From contig NC_031467.1 in NCBI RefSeq assembly GCF_000006565.2, positions 186,001 to 250,000 of the forward strand: a stretch of DNA of 64,000 bases, given 5' to 3'. Below the pieces are notes generated by a model. The model was not told where the DNA came from. It saw nothing but the letters and a program-made list of their open reading frames with translations, and did no database searches. This DNA is from Toxoplasma gondii ME49 (taxonomy: Eukaryota; Apicomplexa; Conoidasida; Eucoccidiorida; Sarcocystidae). A program made the position numbers and the translations under genes. Shown here piece by piece: positions 46,101-55,850 of this stretch (position 1 is the stretch's first letter; each line of letters begins with the position of its first letter).

Positions 46101-49100
46101 TCCGAAGGCTCCTCCCTCGCACCCGGTTCTGACGGCTCCGAAACTGCTGCTCTGGTTGCAGCAGAGTTTTTGCCTCGAGAGCGAAACTGCGGCGCTTCCT
46201 TACGCTCCCTTGCGCGACCGTCTCGCGTCTCCCAGGCTCCGCACTCTCCATCGACGGCACTCCGGACAAAGACATTGGACGTTCTTTCTTCCTTGACCCA
46301 CAAACGGTGTACCTCGTCGCTTTCTTCTCTGTTCTCGGGTGTCTCTTCTCTGTTCTCGTCTCTGCTCTCGAATCTTTCTGCTTGTCTGTGGATGCCTGCG
46401 TTTCGGAGTGGTGCTTCGTCGCAGCTGCGGCTCTGCACGGCTTGTCTCTCAGCCCTGGAGAGGAAGGCGGACAGGCAGACCTCATCGAGAACTGCGGCGA
46501 CACTGGGTGGCTGCTGGACGAGCAGCGCCGCAAAGGCCGCGACTTCCGCCACATGGAGAGGAAAGAAAGAGGGGAGAATGGAGTCGTGGAGAAGGAGCCC
46601 CAAGGCCGGCGGGTGCCGAGTATAGAGGTCGGGAATCAGGCGCAGCATCGCCTTCGCCTCTCTCGCGTCGACGGTCTCTCGCCTCTCAGCTGTCTCCTGC
46701 CTCTCGCTGTCTGGCCCATGTGGGCCCTGCACAGGCTCTGGGAGGCGCCCCGCACACGAGGACGCCTGCGGCTGCCAGCTGTCTCCTCCGGGACCCCTCG
46801 AGAACGGCTCCGGGGCGCGCGATCCTGAAGTGGAAATGGCGAGGCAATGAGATGGAGTAGAGCGGCCCTCCTGGACAGGTCGCGGCGACGCCCCTGGCAC
46901 CGTTCGATGATGCGAAGGATGAAAAGAATTACCTTCACCGAAACACACATCACCTGCCTCCCTCACATCGGATCGACCTCTCTCGAACGCCGCCGGCGGG
47001 ACCCGATAGACATCCGCGTGGACTTCCTCAGGACGCCGCGAAGCTGCCAGACGCTGCTCACTGTCGGAAGAAACACAGGCGTCGAAACGCCCTTGTTGTC
47101 CTCGCCTGTGTTCCGCCGCATGCAGCGCGGGCGGCTCGCTAGACACCCCAGTAGAGCTGTCGAGAAGCTGTGGCGGTGCGATGTCCCTGGAGACCGCCAC
47201 AGCTGCCTGCACCTCGTTCGCTTTATCCTGTCTCGGCGTTTGACTCGCCTGCAGTCCACGCTCTTCCGCGCGTCCACAGAGCTCCTGGGAGACAGGCCGC
47301 ATCCTCGACATTGACGCCGCAATGCGCCCCATGTGGCGGCGCAACTGCCCAACCAACTCGAGGACTCGCACACGCTCCGCCACTTTGGTCGGGGAGTCTT
47401 CTCTCTTTCGTTCCCTCGGGGCCTCTAGCGCGCTCCTCTCAATTTTCACCCTCTCCTCTCTCGTCCGCAGCGCCTGCGCCCCGGCGGCAGGGAGGTCTCC
47501 AGACCCCACTGGTCCTCCGGCTGGGCCTGAGGTCACGAATCCAATGCCTGCAGATCCACAGGGAAGCGCATGCACTCTGGGGTCTCCTTGGCAGAAACGG
47601 GGAGGTTGCGGACCCACTACGGCAACCGAATCCATCTGCCTCGTTTGCCTCGAAGGTAGCCCCTGAGGGGGCATACAGCCGACCGCGCCCTCTCTGAGCG
47701 CCTGTGTGCGCGTCGGCTCATCAAAGGGGACTCCAGGCGCGCATCTGAAGCCAGCCGGATGCGCAGGACCGTAGGGGAGTCCCGCAGGCGTCGGGGCAGT
47801 GGCGACTTCATAAGGGAGAACGCGGAGAGACGCCGGCGCCTCTGCAGGAATGGGGACCGCCCAGGGCTGCAAAAGCGTCAGGCGAAGGCTGCGCTCCGCT
47901 GCTCTCTTGTCGGTCTCAGTGTCTCTGACTCCAGGTCCCGCTGCACCCTTCCAGATGTCCCCGGAACACTGGTCCCCGCGCTCGAGCAGATGATGTCCCT
48001 GTCTCAGCTGGAAGCCCTGCGTCGCTCCATACGCTGGTCTATCCCCTTCCCTTTGTTCCACCCCGAGGCCATCCCCGACATCGGTGAACGCCTGAGGGGC
48101 GCATGCAGCTCGGAAAACTCCCGGTGGTGCCTCGATCAACTGCGCCTCACCGGTCCCTACGCGGCCACCGACGGGCGCCTCTGGACCCGCCGGGAGGCCG
48201 TAGCTGGAGGAAGCATGCGCCAGCAGGCTGCGCCTCTCAGGCAGCGTCAGCCTCTGTGAGACTCCGTGGCAGACAGCGGCGCTCGGAGCAGGTGCACAGT
48301 CGACAGGAAGGGTGGCGTTGGCCGGATCGGGAGTCCACGACGCCGAGGAAACCGGGCCATGAGCTTGGCAAGGCGAAGAGCGACAAGAAGGATACACTGG
48401 GTCACCAGAAGGAACTTGCGGGGGCCCACGGTACGGCGCCTGTTCGAAGACAACTTGTGCGTTTGAAGGCAGAAAAAGACTGTTGTCCGCGACTCGTCGG
48501 GGAGCGATTGAACGAACGTGGTGGCTGCCGGAATTCGAAGCATCTGAAACAACGGGAGCGACCCCGAGGGAGACACTTGGGTCCGAGACAGAGACACATG
48601 GTCGGGTGTTCCAGACAGACCGTTTGTCGACGGTCTTTGCGCTGCGGTTCAAACTGTCCTGGGGAGTTGATATTTGCTGGTCCGTGACCAAGTCTGCGAC
48701 ATGCGTCAACGCTCTCGAGAGCCACAGGCGCGGGTCTAGCCGAGCGCTCTTGCTCGCCGCGCCGGCTCCGTCGCCAGCCCCGTCGGCTCCAGTTGGGCCG
48801 CTGTCGCCTTGCCTGACTTCGAGGTCTCTTTGGATTGGACTCGCGTACTGGCTGGGGAGCTGACCAAAGGCCTCGGGGGCAGGGAAGGCTGGTGGCAGCG
48901 CCGGAGTCCCGTGGAAGCTGAGATCCATGGGCGGAAGGTCCGCGTAGTCGGAGTCGCTCTCTCGCGGCACCGGGCGCCCGGGGGTCGCTGCGGCCTCGGC
49001 GAACGGGCAGGGTCGTGTTGCAAGGTCCCAGGGATCGCTGGCAAGAGACGAGGCCAGAGGCGACGTGAGCGAGGAAGAAGTCGCTGCCTCGTTCCCTGTC

Positions 49101-51010
49101 TGTGGTTGCAGGAGGATGTCCAGACTCTGGCTAAGACTCGCGAGGGCAGAGGCCGGCACCTGCAGGCTCGATCCCGCCATCAGTGGGTGGGCCTTGAGGA
49201 GCGCCCGAAGAGCCGCACTGCATGCAGGGTCCTGGAGAAGCGGAAGCGAAGACACCAACAAGACCGCGAGGTCTCGACCCAACTGCTTCATCTCTTCATC
49301 CTTCGTGGGCGCGCGGCCACCGGTGGGGAGGTTGCCGGCTCCGACGGCCTGCCAGAAGGCCCCTGACTCAGAGCGACGCACGGCAGGCGCGTCGTGCCTA
49401 CTCCGAGAAGGCCCGAGTCCGGCCCAGTTCGTGAACTGCGAACTGGAACTCTTGAAGTCGAAGCAGGCCGTTGCATCCGCAGTTTGCTGAGCTTCCCTGC
49501 GACCCCCTGGCGCACAGCGTGCCGCTCGCCCGTCTTCCTCAAGGGGGTCTGGCACCACCTGTCGCGGATGAGGAGACACCTGTGGCACCCCGCCGGCCTC
49601 GCGTCGTTCCTCATCGAGGCCTGGGAGGCTTCTGGGTCTCTCTCCAGTTGAAGACCCTGAAGCCTCAAGCGAAACAGAAGCCTCACAGAGCTTGTCGCCA
49701 TCAACAGGTTGCTTGTCACACTCTCGATGGGAACTGCTTGAATCCAACACACAGCCAGACTCGAAAGGAGAGACGCCCCTGTCTCTCCCGTCAACTGTCT
49801 CGGTCACTTCTTCGTCTTCCACTTCTTCCTCTTCTTGCTCTTCTTCCTCTTCTTCCTCTTCTGCCTCTCGCTTCTCCTCTCCAGCGTCGCCTTCCCCCTG
49901 CCCGCGGTTCACAGACTGACCGAGGCGTCCACCCGCGAGACTCTCGGCGGCCTTCGCCGCCTGCTGCTGCGCCTCGTCTGTCTCCTCCGCTGGGGCTCTC
50001 CTCTCGCGGCGCGCGCCGGGTGCAGTCGCGTTGTCCGAGCCGTCGAGGAGACTCCGGTCCTCTTCGCGCGGCAGGACGTCCCAAGAGCCGCGTCGACTCT
50101 GTCCGGCCCGAAGACGCCGCGGTACGCTGTCGCTCATGCTGCTCATGCGCCGCGGCGAGGAACAGCGAACACTCCCCGAGCTCATCAGACTCGGCGTCCC
50201 CGTTCCGAAGCAAGACACTGTGCTGGTCTCGCTCCAGTTGCTGTCTCTCCTGTCTCTCCCGTCTGTCCTGCGGGGCCCACTCGCAGCTCCCGACGTCAGG
50301 CCGCCTTGGTCCTCCTGCCCGCGCTTCCGGCGACTGCTCCGGTCCTTCTTCTGCGGCTTGCAGGCCGCGAACTCGGCGGGTGAGGGCGTCCAGAGCAAGA
50401 AGCCACCCGCGCCGACGGCCCCAGTTGCGGTGTCTCTGCGGCGCGCGAGCGAGGACGGAGACAGGTCCTCGCGGCCTCTGGCCACCGGCATACCTTGGGA
50501 CTTCTTCAAACGCCCGCCAGGCCGCACACCCGCGACCCGCGGCACCCGGCGCCGAGCCGACGGCCCAGGAGCGGACCGCGCGCGAGGCGCCTCGAGAGCG
50601 GCTCGCCTCTCAGAGCCGGCGAGCGTCCGTCCGAACGCAGAACGCGCAAGTGCAGAGGAGACAGGCGCAGAACAGACAGGTCCCGCGCTGCTCCGTCTCG
50701 GCTCCTCAGTGTCCGCGGAGAGACGGAGAGGAGGCGAGCAGGTAGAGGACAGCGGCGCGGAGGTCTCCAGGAAGACGCGCCCACCAGAGGGACCCTCCCG
50801 AGAGTGAGAGCGTCCCTCTCCGTCGTCGCCGGACGTCAAGCTCCTCATTCCATTTGACGAAGAGCACGCAGCGCCGGCCTCGCGTTGTTTCGGCGCGGCT
50901 ACACACGAAACGAAGCGGCCGCGAGGGCCTCGAGAGTCGCTCGGCTCCACGGAGGACTCTCGGGAAGCCGCTCTCCAGAGATACGGCGGCGTCACACGCG
51001 GTGCATGCAT
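43130..51010 (-). CDS. Giant P/U-type (PHO80-like) cyclin-domain protein
   Basis: An uninterrupted frame of 2626 codons from the first ATG at 51010. Residues of about 2065-2200 (44815 down to 44420) form a PHO80-type cyclin box: ETSIREYVLRLQCFSQIS, ALIALVLISRVIRRH, A-H-R-L-L-L-T-A-F-M, a WAKFGG.S..ELNRLEHAFL block and a following L-D-H-R-C-L-V segment. Cyclins of this class bind Pho85/CDK5-like kinases; in Toxoplasma P-type cyclins with CDK-related kinases act in the cell cycle (established), but which one this is cannot be decided here. The N-terminal 2000 residues are Ser/Arg/Glu-rich disorder with an almost pure Glu run (about 49799-49865). Yeast PHO80-type cyclins are about 200-300 residues. 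The C-terminal end (PDDWMLIKNPLANLLFCPH) looks structured. The frame stays open upstream to 51157 without another ATG, so an extra 5' exon is possible. A TGCATGCA word overlaps the start. Confidence 0.8.
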   Translation of the reverse strand: MHAPRVTPPYLWRAASRESSVEPSDSRGPRGRFVSCVAAPKQREAGAACSSSNGMRSLTSGDDGEGRSHSREGPSGGRVFLETSAPLSSTCSPPLRLSADTEEPRRSSAGPVCSAPVSSALARSAFGRTLAGSERRAALEAPRARSAPGPSARRRVPRVAGVRPGGRLKKSQGMPVARGREDLSPSSLARRRDTATGAVGAGGFLLWTPSPAEFAACKPQKKDRSSRRKRGQEDQGGLTSGAASGPRRTDGRDRRDSNWSETSTVSCFGTGTPSLMSSGSVRCSSPRRMSSMSDSVPRRLRAGQSRRGSWDVLPREEDRSLLDGSDNATAPGARRERRAPAEETDEAQQQAAKAAESLAGGRLGQSVNRGQGEGDAGEEKREAEEEEEEEEQEEEEVEDEEVTETVDGRDRGVSPFESGCVLDSSSSHRECDKQPVDGDKLCEASVSLEASGSSTGERPRSLPGLDEERREAGGVPQVSPHPRQVVPDPLEEDGRAARCAPGGRREAQQTADATACFDFKSSSSQFTNWAGLGPSRSRHDAPAVRRSESGAFWQAVGAGNLPTGGRAPTKDEEMKQLGRDLAVLLVSSLPLLQDPACSAALRALLKAHPLMAGSSLQVPASALASLSQSLDILLQPQTGNEAATSSSLTSPLASSLASDPWDLATRPCPFAEAAATPGRPVPRESDSDYADLPPMDLSFHGTPALPPAFPAPEAFGQLPSQYASPIQRDLEVRQGDSGPTGADGAGDGAGAASKSARLDPRLWLSRALTHVADLVTDQQISTPQDSLNRSAKTVDKRSVWNTRPCVSVSDPSVSLGVAPVVSDASNSGSHHVRSIAPRRVADNSLFLPSNAQVVFEQAPYRGPPQVPSGDPVYPSCRSSPCQAHGPVSSASWTPDPANATLPVDCAPAPSAAVCHGVSQRLTLPERRSLLAHASSSYGLPAGPEAPVGGRVGTGEAQLIEAPPGVFRAACAPQAFTDVGDGLGVEQREGDRPAYGATQGFQLRQGHHLLERGDQCSGDIWKGAAGPGVRDTETDKRAAERSLRLTLLQPWAVPIPAEAPASLRVLPYEVATAPTPAGLPYGPAHPAGFRCAPGVPFDEPTRTQALREGAVGCMPPQGLPSRQTRQMDSVAVVGPQPPRFCQGDPRVHALPCGSAGIGFVTSGPAGGPVGSGDLPAAGAQALRTREERVKIERSALEAPRERKREDSPTKVAERVRVLELVGQLRRHMGRIAASMSRMRPVSQELCGRAEERGLQASQTPRQDKANEVQAAVAVSRDIAPPQLLDSSTGVSSEPPALHAAEHRRGQQGRFDACVSSDSEQRLAASRRPEEVHADVYRVPPAAFERGRSDVREAGDVCFGEGNSFHPSHHRTVPGASPRPVQEGRSTPSHCLAISTSGSRAPEPFSRGPGGDSWQPQASSCAGRLPEPVQGPHGPDSERQETAERRETVDAREAKAMLRLIPDLYTRHPPALGLLLHDSILPSFFPLHVAEVAAFAALLVQQPPSVAAVLDEVCLSAFLSRAERQAVQSRSCDEAPLRNAGIHRQAERFESRDENREETPENREESDEVHRLWVKEERTSNVFVRSAVDGECGAWETRDGRARERKEAPQFRSRGKNSAATRAAVSEPSEPGAREEPSDCLDTQETAHANSCPTRDASPASGRAYLNAAKRILRSQATQEEFLGEGGNPEKETQQAEQYASRFLSFCSTTLPLSSFCSSNLSTHGDGEAPESLLSVLPSFVTLPSCVESTLASLAPSAPKSQGLLAANLQAGAAASDAQTEPPQDFPLQQVSAQGSSLQDSSEVSETTPCLSNSHASSSFASSSVEPAAAVCMGRAVSSGAELVYGEEAGPSETRGAGVSSSATVETSDVGASWVPGAFHLATATRGRERRATGQAASHEFFSSAPPSQPVSPPFSFQSLRSAHTEAPWSAWATHTSQPPRMEAPEAANPNAESAAGDDAGVREDEVAGGAHRAGSDDLGSGDCGKLTSESRKWEKAQLSSRQRREASRHLHACTRQNSNLGLAPQSRDGESRSVTASDFSSAIHASGLRQPDALRHGTAFSGGASFSQVDSSDLWSLFASKLVPETSIREYVLRLQCFSQISAHEALIALVLISRVIRRHPYLPFGARNAHRLLLTAFMTVTKAHSDRFNTNGLWAKFGGVSVRELNRLEHAFLLLLDHRCLVALDDFCAAFCLVKEVSRTFPATLVRAIAADTRPFGKPAEPLNPAGANRQAGNSPACAGRHERRGESTGERRGESGAEGYHLAFASSSAHSPETGSCPEKIGECGVLCSRCGACAGTGACACSSGAWQEALGGTGGLGVLPNGREVPARPGSEGERFQDALNWRRRLPDHPEGESGASSNASFRQIPGMRGSPVGVNVERRLGEEKPARGGTTSQRIGEASGLTASPQMLLPDFVSSATSEADSGKGGRSVAAANGGTLSQDSTLSRHRGTFHSTAESCREDLRGELRQDAREDSGDASIRRGSSACQESRLRREQLGVCEDLHAACREAVDPQFYRRLLVLRSFPFSFLSAQLKRREAESAGEEEWVLEQNGGTRACDTRGACLSFSYGQCVQSRAGIEGGRERDTFEDRFREVARTLTPDDWMLIKNPLANLLFCPHPAAERL
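49799..49865 (-). repeat. Glu-codon run in the cyclin protein
   Basis: On the + strand this is a TTC/TTCCTC-rich tract; on the coding strand it reads as Glu with single Gln, Val and Asp interruptions. A coding microsatellite likely to vary in length. Confidence 0.75.
51002..51009. promoter_or_regulatory. TGCATGCA word at the cyclin start codon
   Basis: The palindromic word TGCATGCA overlaps the chosen start codon (complement of 51008-51010). Because the word contains CAT/ATG on both strands it may be incidental. Confidence 0.2.
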
Positions 51011-51294
51011 CGAGGGGGCGTCTGCCGCACGGGCAGACGCAGAGGAGACGAATCGAGCGACGCCGTTCAGAAGCGAAGGCGGAGCAGGCACGCAGGCAAC
51101 GGCGTCAGAGGGAGGGAGAAGACAGCGGGCGTCGAAAAGAAGCCGCAGAGACAGCACAGGACGCCAGGACGCAGAGACTCGGTTCGCGCCACGCAGTCAA
51201 AGATGCGACGGGAGGCGAAGACGAGCAGAACGCGACCCCACAACAAGGGAAGACGCGACAGAAGAAACGTCACTCCAAGTTGACGCAAGAGAGA

Positions 51295-51324
51295 GCGTCC
51301 CCGGCCTCAGCGTCCCCGGCCTCA
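51295..51324. repeat. Two tandem copies of a 15-bp unit
   Basis: The unit GCGTCCCCGGCCTCA occurs twice head to tail in the region upstream of the cyclin start. Confidence 0.8.
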
Positions 51325-54109
51325 GCGAAGGTGGAAAGAAGATCTGAGTCGCGCAGATGCTTGCCGCGACCAACCAACTTGACACAGGTACGCTGAGATG
51401 TCGCCTAGGACCGTAGCGCAGAGACTTGAGTTGACTTGACAGATGAGGATGAAGGACGACCTGAGAGAGAGAGAGACTGGAGCTGTCTCATCCGCGGCTT
51501 TGCTGTCTCGCACAGAAGCGGTGAGAGCACTGCCTTCCCCGTTTCTCCACTAGAAAAACGCAAGGCGTAGGCGCGACCGCGACTGCAGGGTATCGTCAGG
51601 TCGAGCTGGCATGCAGTCGCAATTTCTACGGGAAGAGGACGAATTCGAAACATATACAGGGACGCTGGAAAGAGAACCACGCGCAAGGAGAACGCCGCCC
51701 AAGGCCTCAAGAGAACGGGGGCACTGTCCGTCGACACCGTCGCCGTACGCAAGTCTTTCCTGCGCGGGAAGGAGAGAGAAGAAAAGGGGAGGCTGTCGGC
51801 ACAGCAGCGGACCCCCACGTGGAGCGACACCGCAACGTTCTCGGATGTTTCAGTCGCACAGCTGTACTCACACACTTGAGCAGTCCACTGGGGCGGTGGT
51901 GAAAGGAAAGGAAGAACTTCGTCTTTCGAGTCCTCTTCAGTTTCCTCCGAAGAAGCGACTCGGCTGAGATCCACAGGTCGCCGTGGACGTCGACTCCGAG
52001 AGGATAGTCTGCAAGGGCAGAGGGAACTTCTCGGTCGATTCGACCTGCCTCAGATGGAAGAAGAAGACTGCGAGTTCGGTGAAAAGAGACTCTCTCGAGC
52101 GCGGCGTTGCGTGCATGAGAGCGAAGGAAAAGAAGGTCATGCGAGGGGCGGCCTTTGGCGGCTTTGCGGCGGGAAGGAACTGTCTCGTCTCTGGCCACCA
52201 AGACGAAGGCGCTCAGGAGGACCGCGAGAGGTCCAGGAAGCAGACGCTGTCGCGAAGAAATACGAAACGGAAAACTTTAGGTGGAGAGACGCAGCGACTC
52301 CGGAAGAGAGAATTCGACACGGGAGACCGCGGGTGAACGATATACCCTTCGGCGGAGAAGCGTCAGAGGAAGGAACCGCTACGGAGCATGAGGCGAAGAA
52401 GACTCGAGGAGCGGGCAGAAGCGTCGGGTCCGCAGACGGTTTCAAAAAGGACGTCTGGCAACCGTGGCAACTTGTACGTCTCTCGATTCTTCCGCTGTTC
52501 TCGCTGGGTGTCTAAGAAGCGTTTTCTGGGCGCCGCCCGTGCTCGTCCGCGGCGCCGAACTGCTGAGATGAGAAGGTCGGCCGACGGGCCGGCGAGTGGG
52601 AAACTCCCGCGATCTCGAGCTGAGACTGCCCGCTCTTTTACAAGGAGCGCGACTCTGGGGAGAGAGGCGGAAACCCAGTGTTGCACTGAGAAGCGCGGGA
52701 CCACGGGTGCGCGGAACTGCGTCTCGCATGCAGTCAAACTCGCGCCGCAGATGGAGAGAACGCAGAAAGGAGGAAAAAGAAAACCAAGCACTGCCCCAGG
52801 AGAGAGTCGCGAAAACGAGGAAGCGATTTCAACACGACGCGACCGGCAACGCGAACCTGCTCGGCTGTTGCTCACCCCAACTCTCACCCAACTCCGACGC
52901 CGAGAAACCGGCACCCGTCGCCACGTGACCTCTCGGCGTCGTCTCTCTCCCCCCACCGTCGAGCGTCGCGAGGAAACCCAGGAGAGAGAAGCGCAGCTGA
53001 ACGGGCGGTGTCGGCGGATTCCAGCACTCGGGTGAAGTCGAGATCTCTCGAAAACGCGCGCGAGGCCCGGAGGAAAATTCGGTGAACAAGTTCCACTTGC
53101 AGAATCACACGGAACAGAGGGGAGGCGCTGCGGCGCGCAGGGAAAATCCGCCGAGAAAACGCCGACCGATTTACCGGAGCATGGCCCCGCTTGGCTGCGA
53201 CGCGGGAACAACTCGGCCGCGCCAGCCGAAGAACCCCATCAACGGTGAAGAGTCACGTCGCGGGCGCCGGTTCCTCGGCGCTGCCAGCATCCAAGACAGC
53301 AGGCAAGTCGAAGAAAGATGGCAGACGACTGGCCGCTGTCCTCAACAGAAGGAAAAAGGCAGACGTTAACCGTCGAATTCCGCCTGCTGCGGTGCAGAAC
53401 AGTGAACACACACTCTGTGGTGGGCGCTGTCGCGCTGCGGAGGATTTCAAGTGAGAGCGTAGTTGTACGTCCGAGACACCGAGGGAAACGCGCGGTTCTC
53501 GCCGGCGCGGCCTCTGTCTGTGCAACGCGCTCTTTTTTCATGAGCACAGAGCGGCGGGGGAGGGGGGGGAAGTTTCGTGAACTGAGAAACTCTCAAGTGC
53601 GGGGTCGGATGCCACGCGAGAGAAAACGCGGCTTCCGCGGAAACGTTCAACGCTCTCGGTCACCGTACCTGGCGACGCGAGGCACTGGAGAGAACAGACA
53701 CAGCACAAGGTCGGGGACTCTGAAGAGAATATGCCGTCGCGGAAGAACCATAGACTCGGCCGTTTCTCGACAGCTTTCAGACACAGCGACCTCAGGCGCC
53801 CGCCCTGAGTCACCACAAGAGGAATGTTCCTTTGCAATGAAGAGGGACCCCCAGCTGATGCCATGCACAACACCGCGCTTCTTGAAAGGCTTGAAAGACG
53901 CCAGGCAAACAAATACACTTCACCAGACATGGACATCATACAGTGGTGTAGACTCCGACTCTCGCACTCAGCCTCCAGGGCTACATCTGTCCAATAGACA
54001 TGTCCACTTCTTCTGCACACTGGTGCTGGAGGCTACCCACATAAATGCATGGACAAATGCATATATTACAAGCACAAAACGATTCATGCAGAAATGGTTG
54101 TTACGCATG

Positions 54110-54129
54110 TATATATATATATATATATT
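54110..54129. repeat. (AT)n microsatellite
   Basis: A run of about ten AT units in intergenic DNA. Confidence 0.85.
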
Positions 54130-54537
54130 ATCATAGGGGTGTGAATCTCTGTGTAGACGCGTAGCGGTAGATATGTGGATATCTGTACGCATTGAGACTA
54201 CATATGCGTCAGAATCTGTACAGGCGTACAAACGCCAAGGTCACTAGCTATTGCCCGTCGGATTCTTGTGTGTTCAGACTCGACAGCAAGGCAGAAACTC
54301 GCGAGCGTAGACATCTATTTCGCTGTTCGAGCAGAGAGGCCCGTGTTTGCAGCATGCTCAAGTCAGGCGTTCCCCCCTTTCTTCGGGCACTGCTGAAAGT
54401 CGCGCAGTTACGGTCCGCGTCCTCAAGCCTCCTTAAAGGAACTGGAGAGCGAGAAGGAAGAGAGGCATTTCAGAGTTTTTTCTTCTGCCTCGGCGACAGG
54501 GAGAAAGCGGCGCCCTCCGAGCGGGACCCACCTGGGG

Positions 54538-54551
54538 GGTGTCTGTACACC
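54538..54551. repeat. Dispersed inverted repeat, one mismatch
   Basis: GGTGTC-TG-TACACC, a one-mismatch copy of the motif, about 1.3 kb upstream of the WW-Yip1 start. Confidence 0.45.
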
Positions 54552-55311
54552 TCAGCACTGCGAGCGACGTCGCTATCTCGCTGCGCGCTTCTCCCGCGTT
54601 TTCGGCGGCGTTTCGAGTTTTCGCCTTTCGCAGATTTCTTTCTTTTCTTCCGCGGCGCAGAAAAAGAGCAGCCGCGAGTTCTCTGGACCCTCAGTGACAA
54701 CTTTTCCTCGTCTCGGCCTGCACATTTCCCGGTCTTCTGTCAGTTTCCGCAGGGCTCTCTTGCATGAGAAACTAACCAAAGAACGGTGAAGGACTCGCTC
54801 CACAGTATCTCTGTCGCTCGAACGCGCGCTTTTTCGTCTCTTTTTCTTCAGATTTCCGTTTTTTTGATGGACACACGTCCTCGAATTCCTCGGCATTTCT
54901 CTGGAACTCCGTTCTCCGCGTCTGCCGCCCGGGAGAGTTTCCGTCGACCCGAGCATCTTCAGTTCCGGATTCGTCTCGCTGGGGCGAGACGCAAATACTC
55001 TCGGAAAAAGGACGTGACAGCTCGCGTTCGTTTCTGAAAACAACCATCGACAAGATGGAAACGTCGCGCCGCCGAGACCGGAAGTTCTGCCTCAGGCGCG
55101 CTGCGAAGGTTTCTTCTCCCGATGTCTAGCACAGCAAGAAGGGGGAACTCAAAGGGAAACCGACAAGACGCAATTGGAAATACCCTTTCTCGTCTTTTTT
55201 TTCCTCTCCAAGAAAGTCTAGACACTCGGCTGAATCTGCGACACCGTTCTCTCCTCTCCACTCATGGGTAGTGCCGCCTCTCTGACATTTCCTTCTCCAA
55301 CGAAGCTCAAA

Positions 55312-55312
55312 G

Positions 55313-55345
<33 letters not shown>

Positions 55346-55446
55346 CATACATGCATATGCCTATATACATATATACATGTATGCATATATTTACATATGT
55401 ATACATATATATACACATGTGTATAAACATATATATATATATATAG
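55312..55446. repeat. (ACAT)n / (AT)n compound microsatellite
   Basis: About 135 bases: a pure ACAT run of about seven units, then degenerate ATATAC, ATGC and GTAT units, then an AT run. It lies about 400 bases upstream of the WW-Yip1 start codon. Confidence 0.9.
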
Positions 55447-55778
55447 ATCGATTCGCGTGTCTCTGGGCATGTCCTTATCGGTTTGTGCATGTCAGCCTCG
55501 CGAATTGTCTTCTGCGTCTGAAAGGGATTCCCCTCTTTTCCTTTCGCACCTCTGGGGGAGGGTCTTGTTTTTTTTAAGGAGCAAGAGACGCAGCGTTTCT
55601 TTTCTTTCTGCGGGTCCAGCGCTTCCCGTTCTGGAGTGTCTTTTTTGTCTCCCCTCGCTGTCTCACTTCTCCACGTGACTCTTCTTCTCTCTCTCTGTTC
55701 TGCTTTTCTCCGTCTCTGCGCGCAACCTTTTCCTCTCCGCTCTGCCTCTCGGGCCTGAATCCTCCGCTCTCTCGTTCT

Positions 55779-55818
55779 CTCCCCCTATCCCCCCCGCCCC
55801 CTCCCCCCCCGTCTGCCT
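55779..55818. repeat. C-run tract in the WW-Yip1 leader
   Basis: Four runs of five to eight C separated by one to three bases, ending some 40 bases before the ATG at 55851. The complementary strand could form a G-quadruplex and this strand an i-motif. It continues a CT-rich leader that begins at about 55660. Confidence 0.65.
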
Positions 55819-55850
55819 CTCTTCAACCGCGGCAACTTCAGGACGACGAC

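Larger units (their letters stand above)
51011..55850. other. Divergent intergenic region between the cyclin and WW-Yip1 genes
   Basis: 4.8 kb holding the two promoters and leaders. From 51 to about 52.4 kb the + strand is purine-rich, that is, a pyrimidine-rich leader on the cyclin strand; 55.6-55.85 kb is pyrimidine-rich on the + strand before the WW-Yip1 ATG. The longest frames (52363-53211, -, 282 codons; 53318-54136, +, 272 codons) show no domain and I do not call them. Contains a 15-bp duplication at 51295-51324, an (AT)n run, a large ACAT microsatellite and a one-mismatch inverted repeat at 54538-54551. Confidence 0.45.

Noticed and set aside
44692..46554. 620-codon minus-strand frame overlapping the cyclin gene
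   Set aside because: It is a second frame of the same strand in low-complexity sequence; the cyclin box is in the other frame.
52363..53211. 282-codon minus-strand frame upstream of the cyclin
   Set aside because: No domain, and it competes with a 215-codon frame on the opposite strand over the same GC-rich DNA. More likely leader or promoter sequence.
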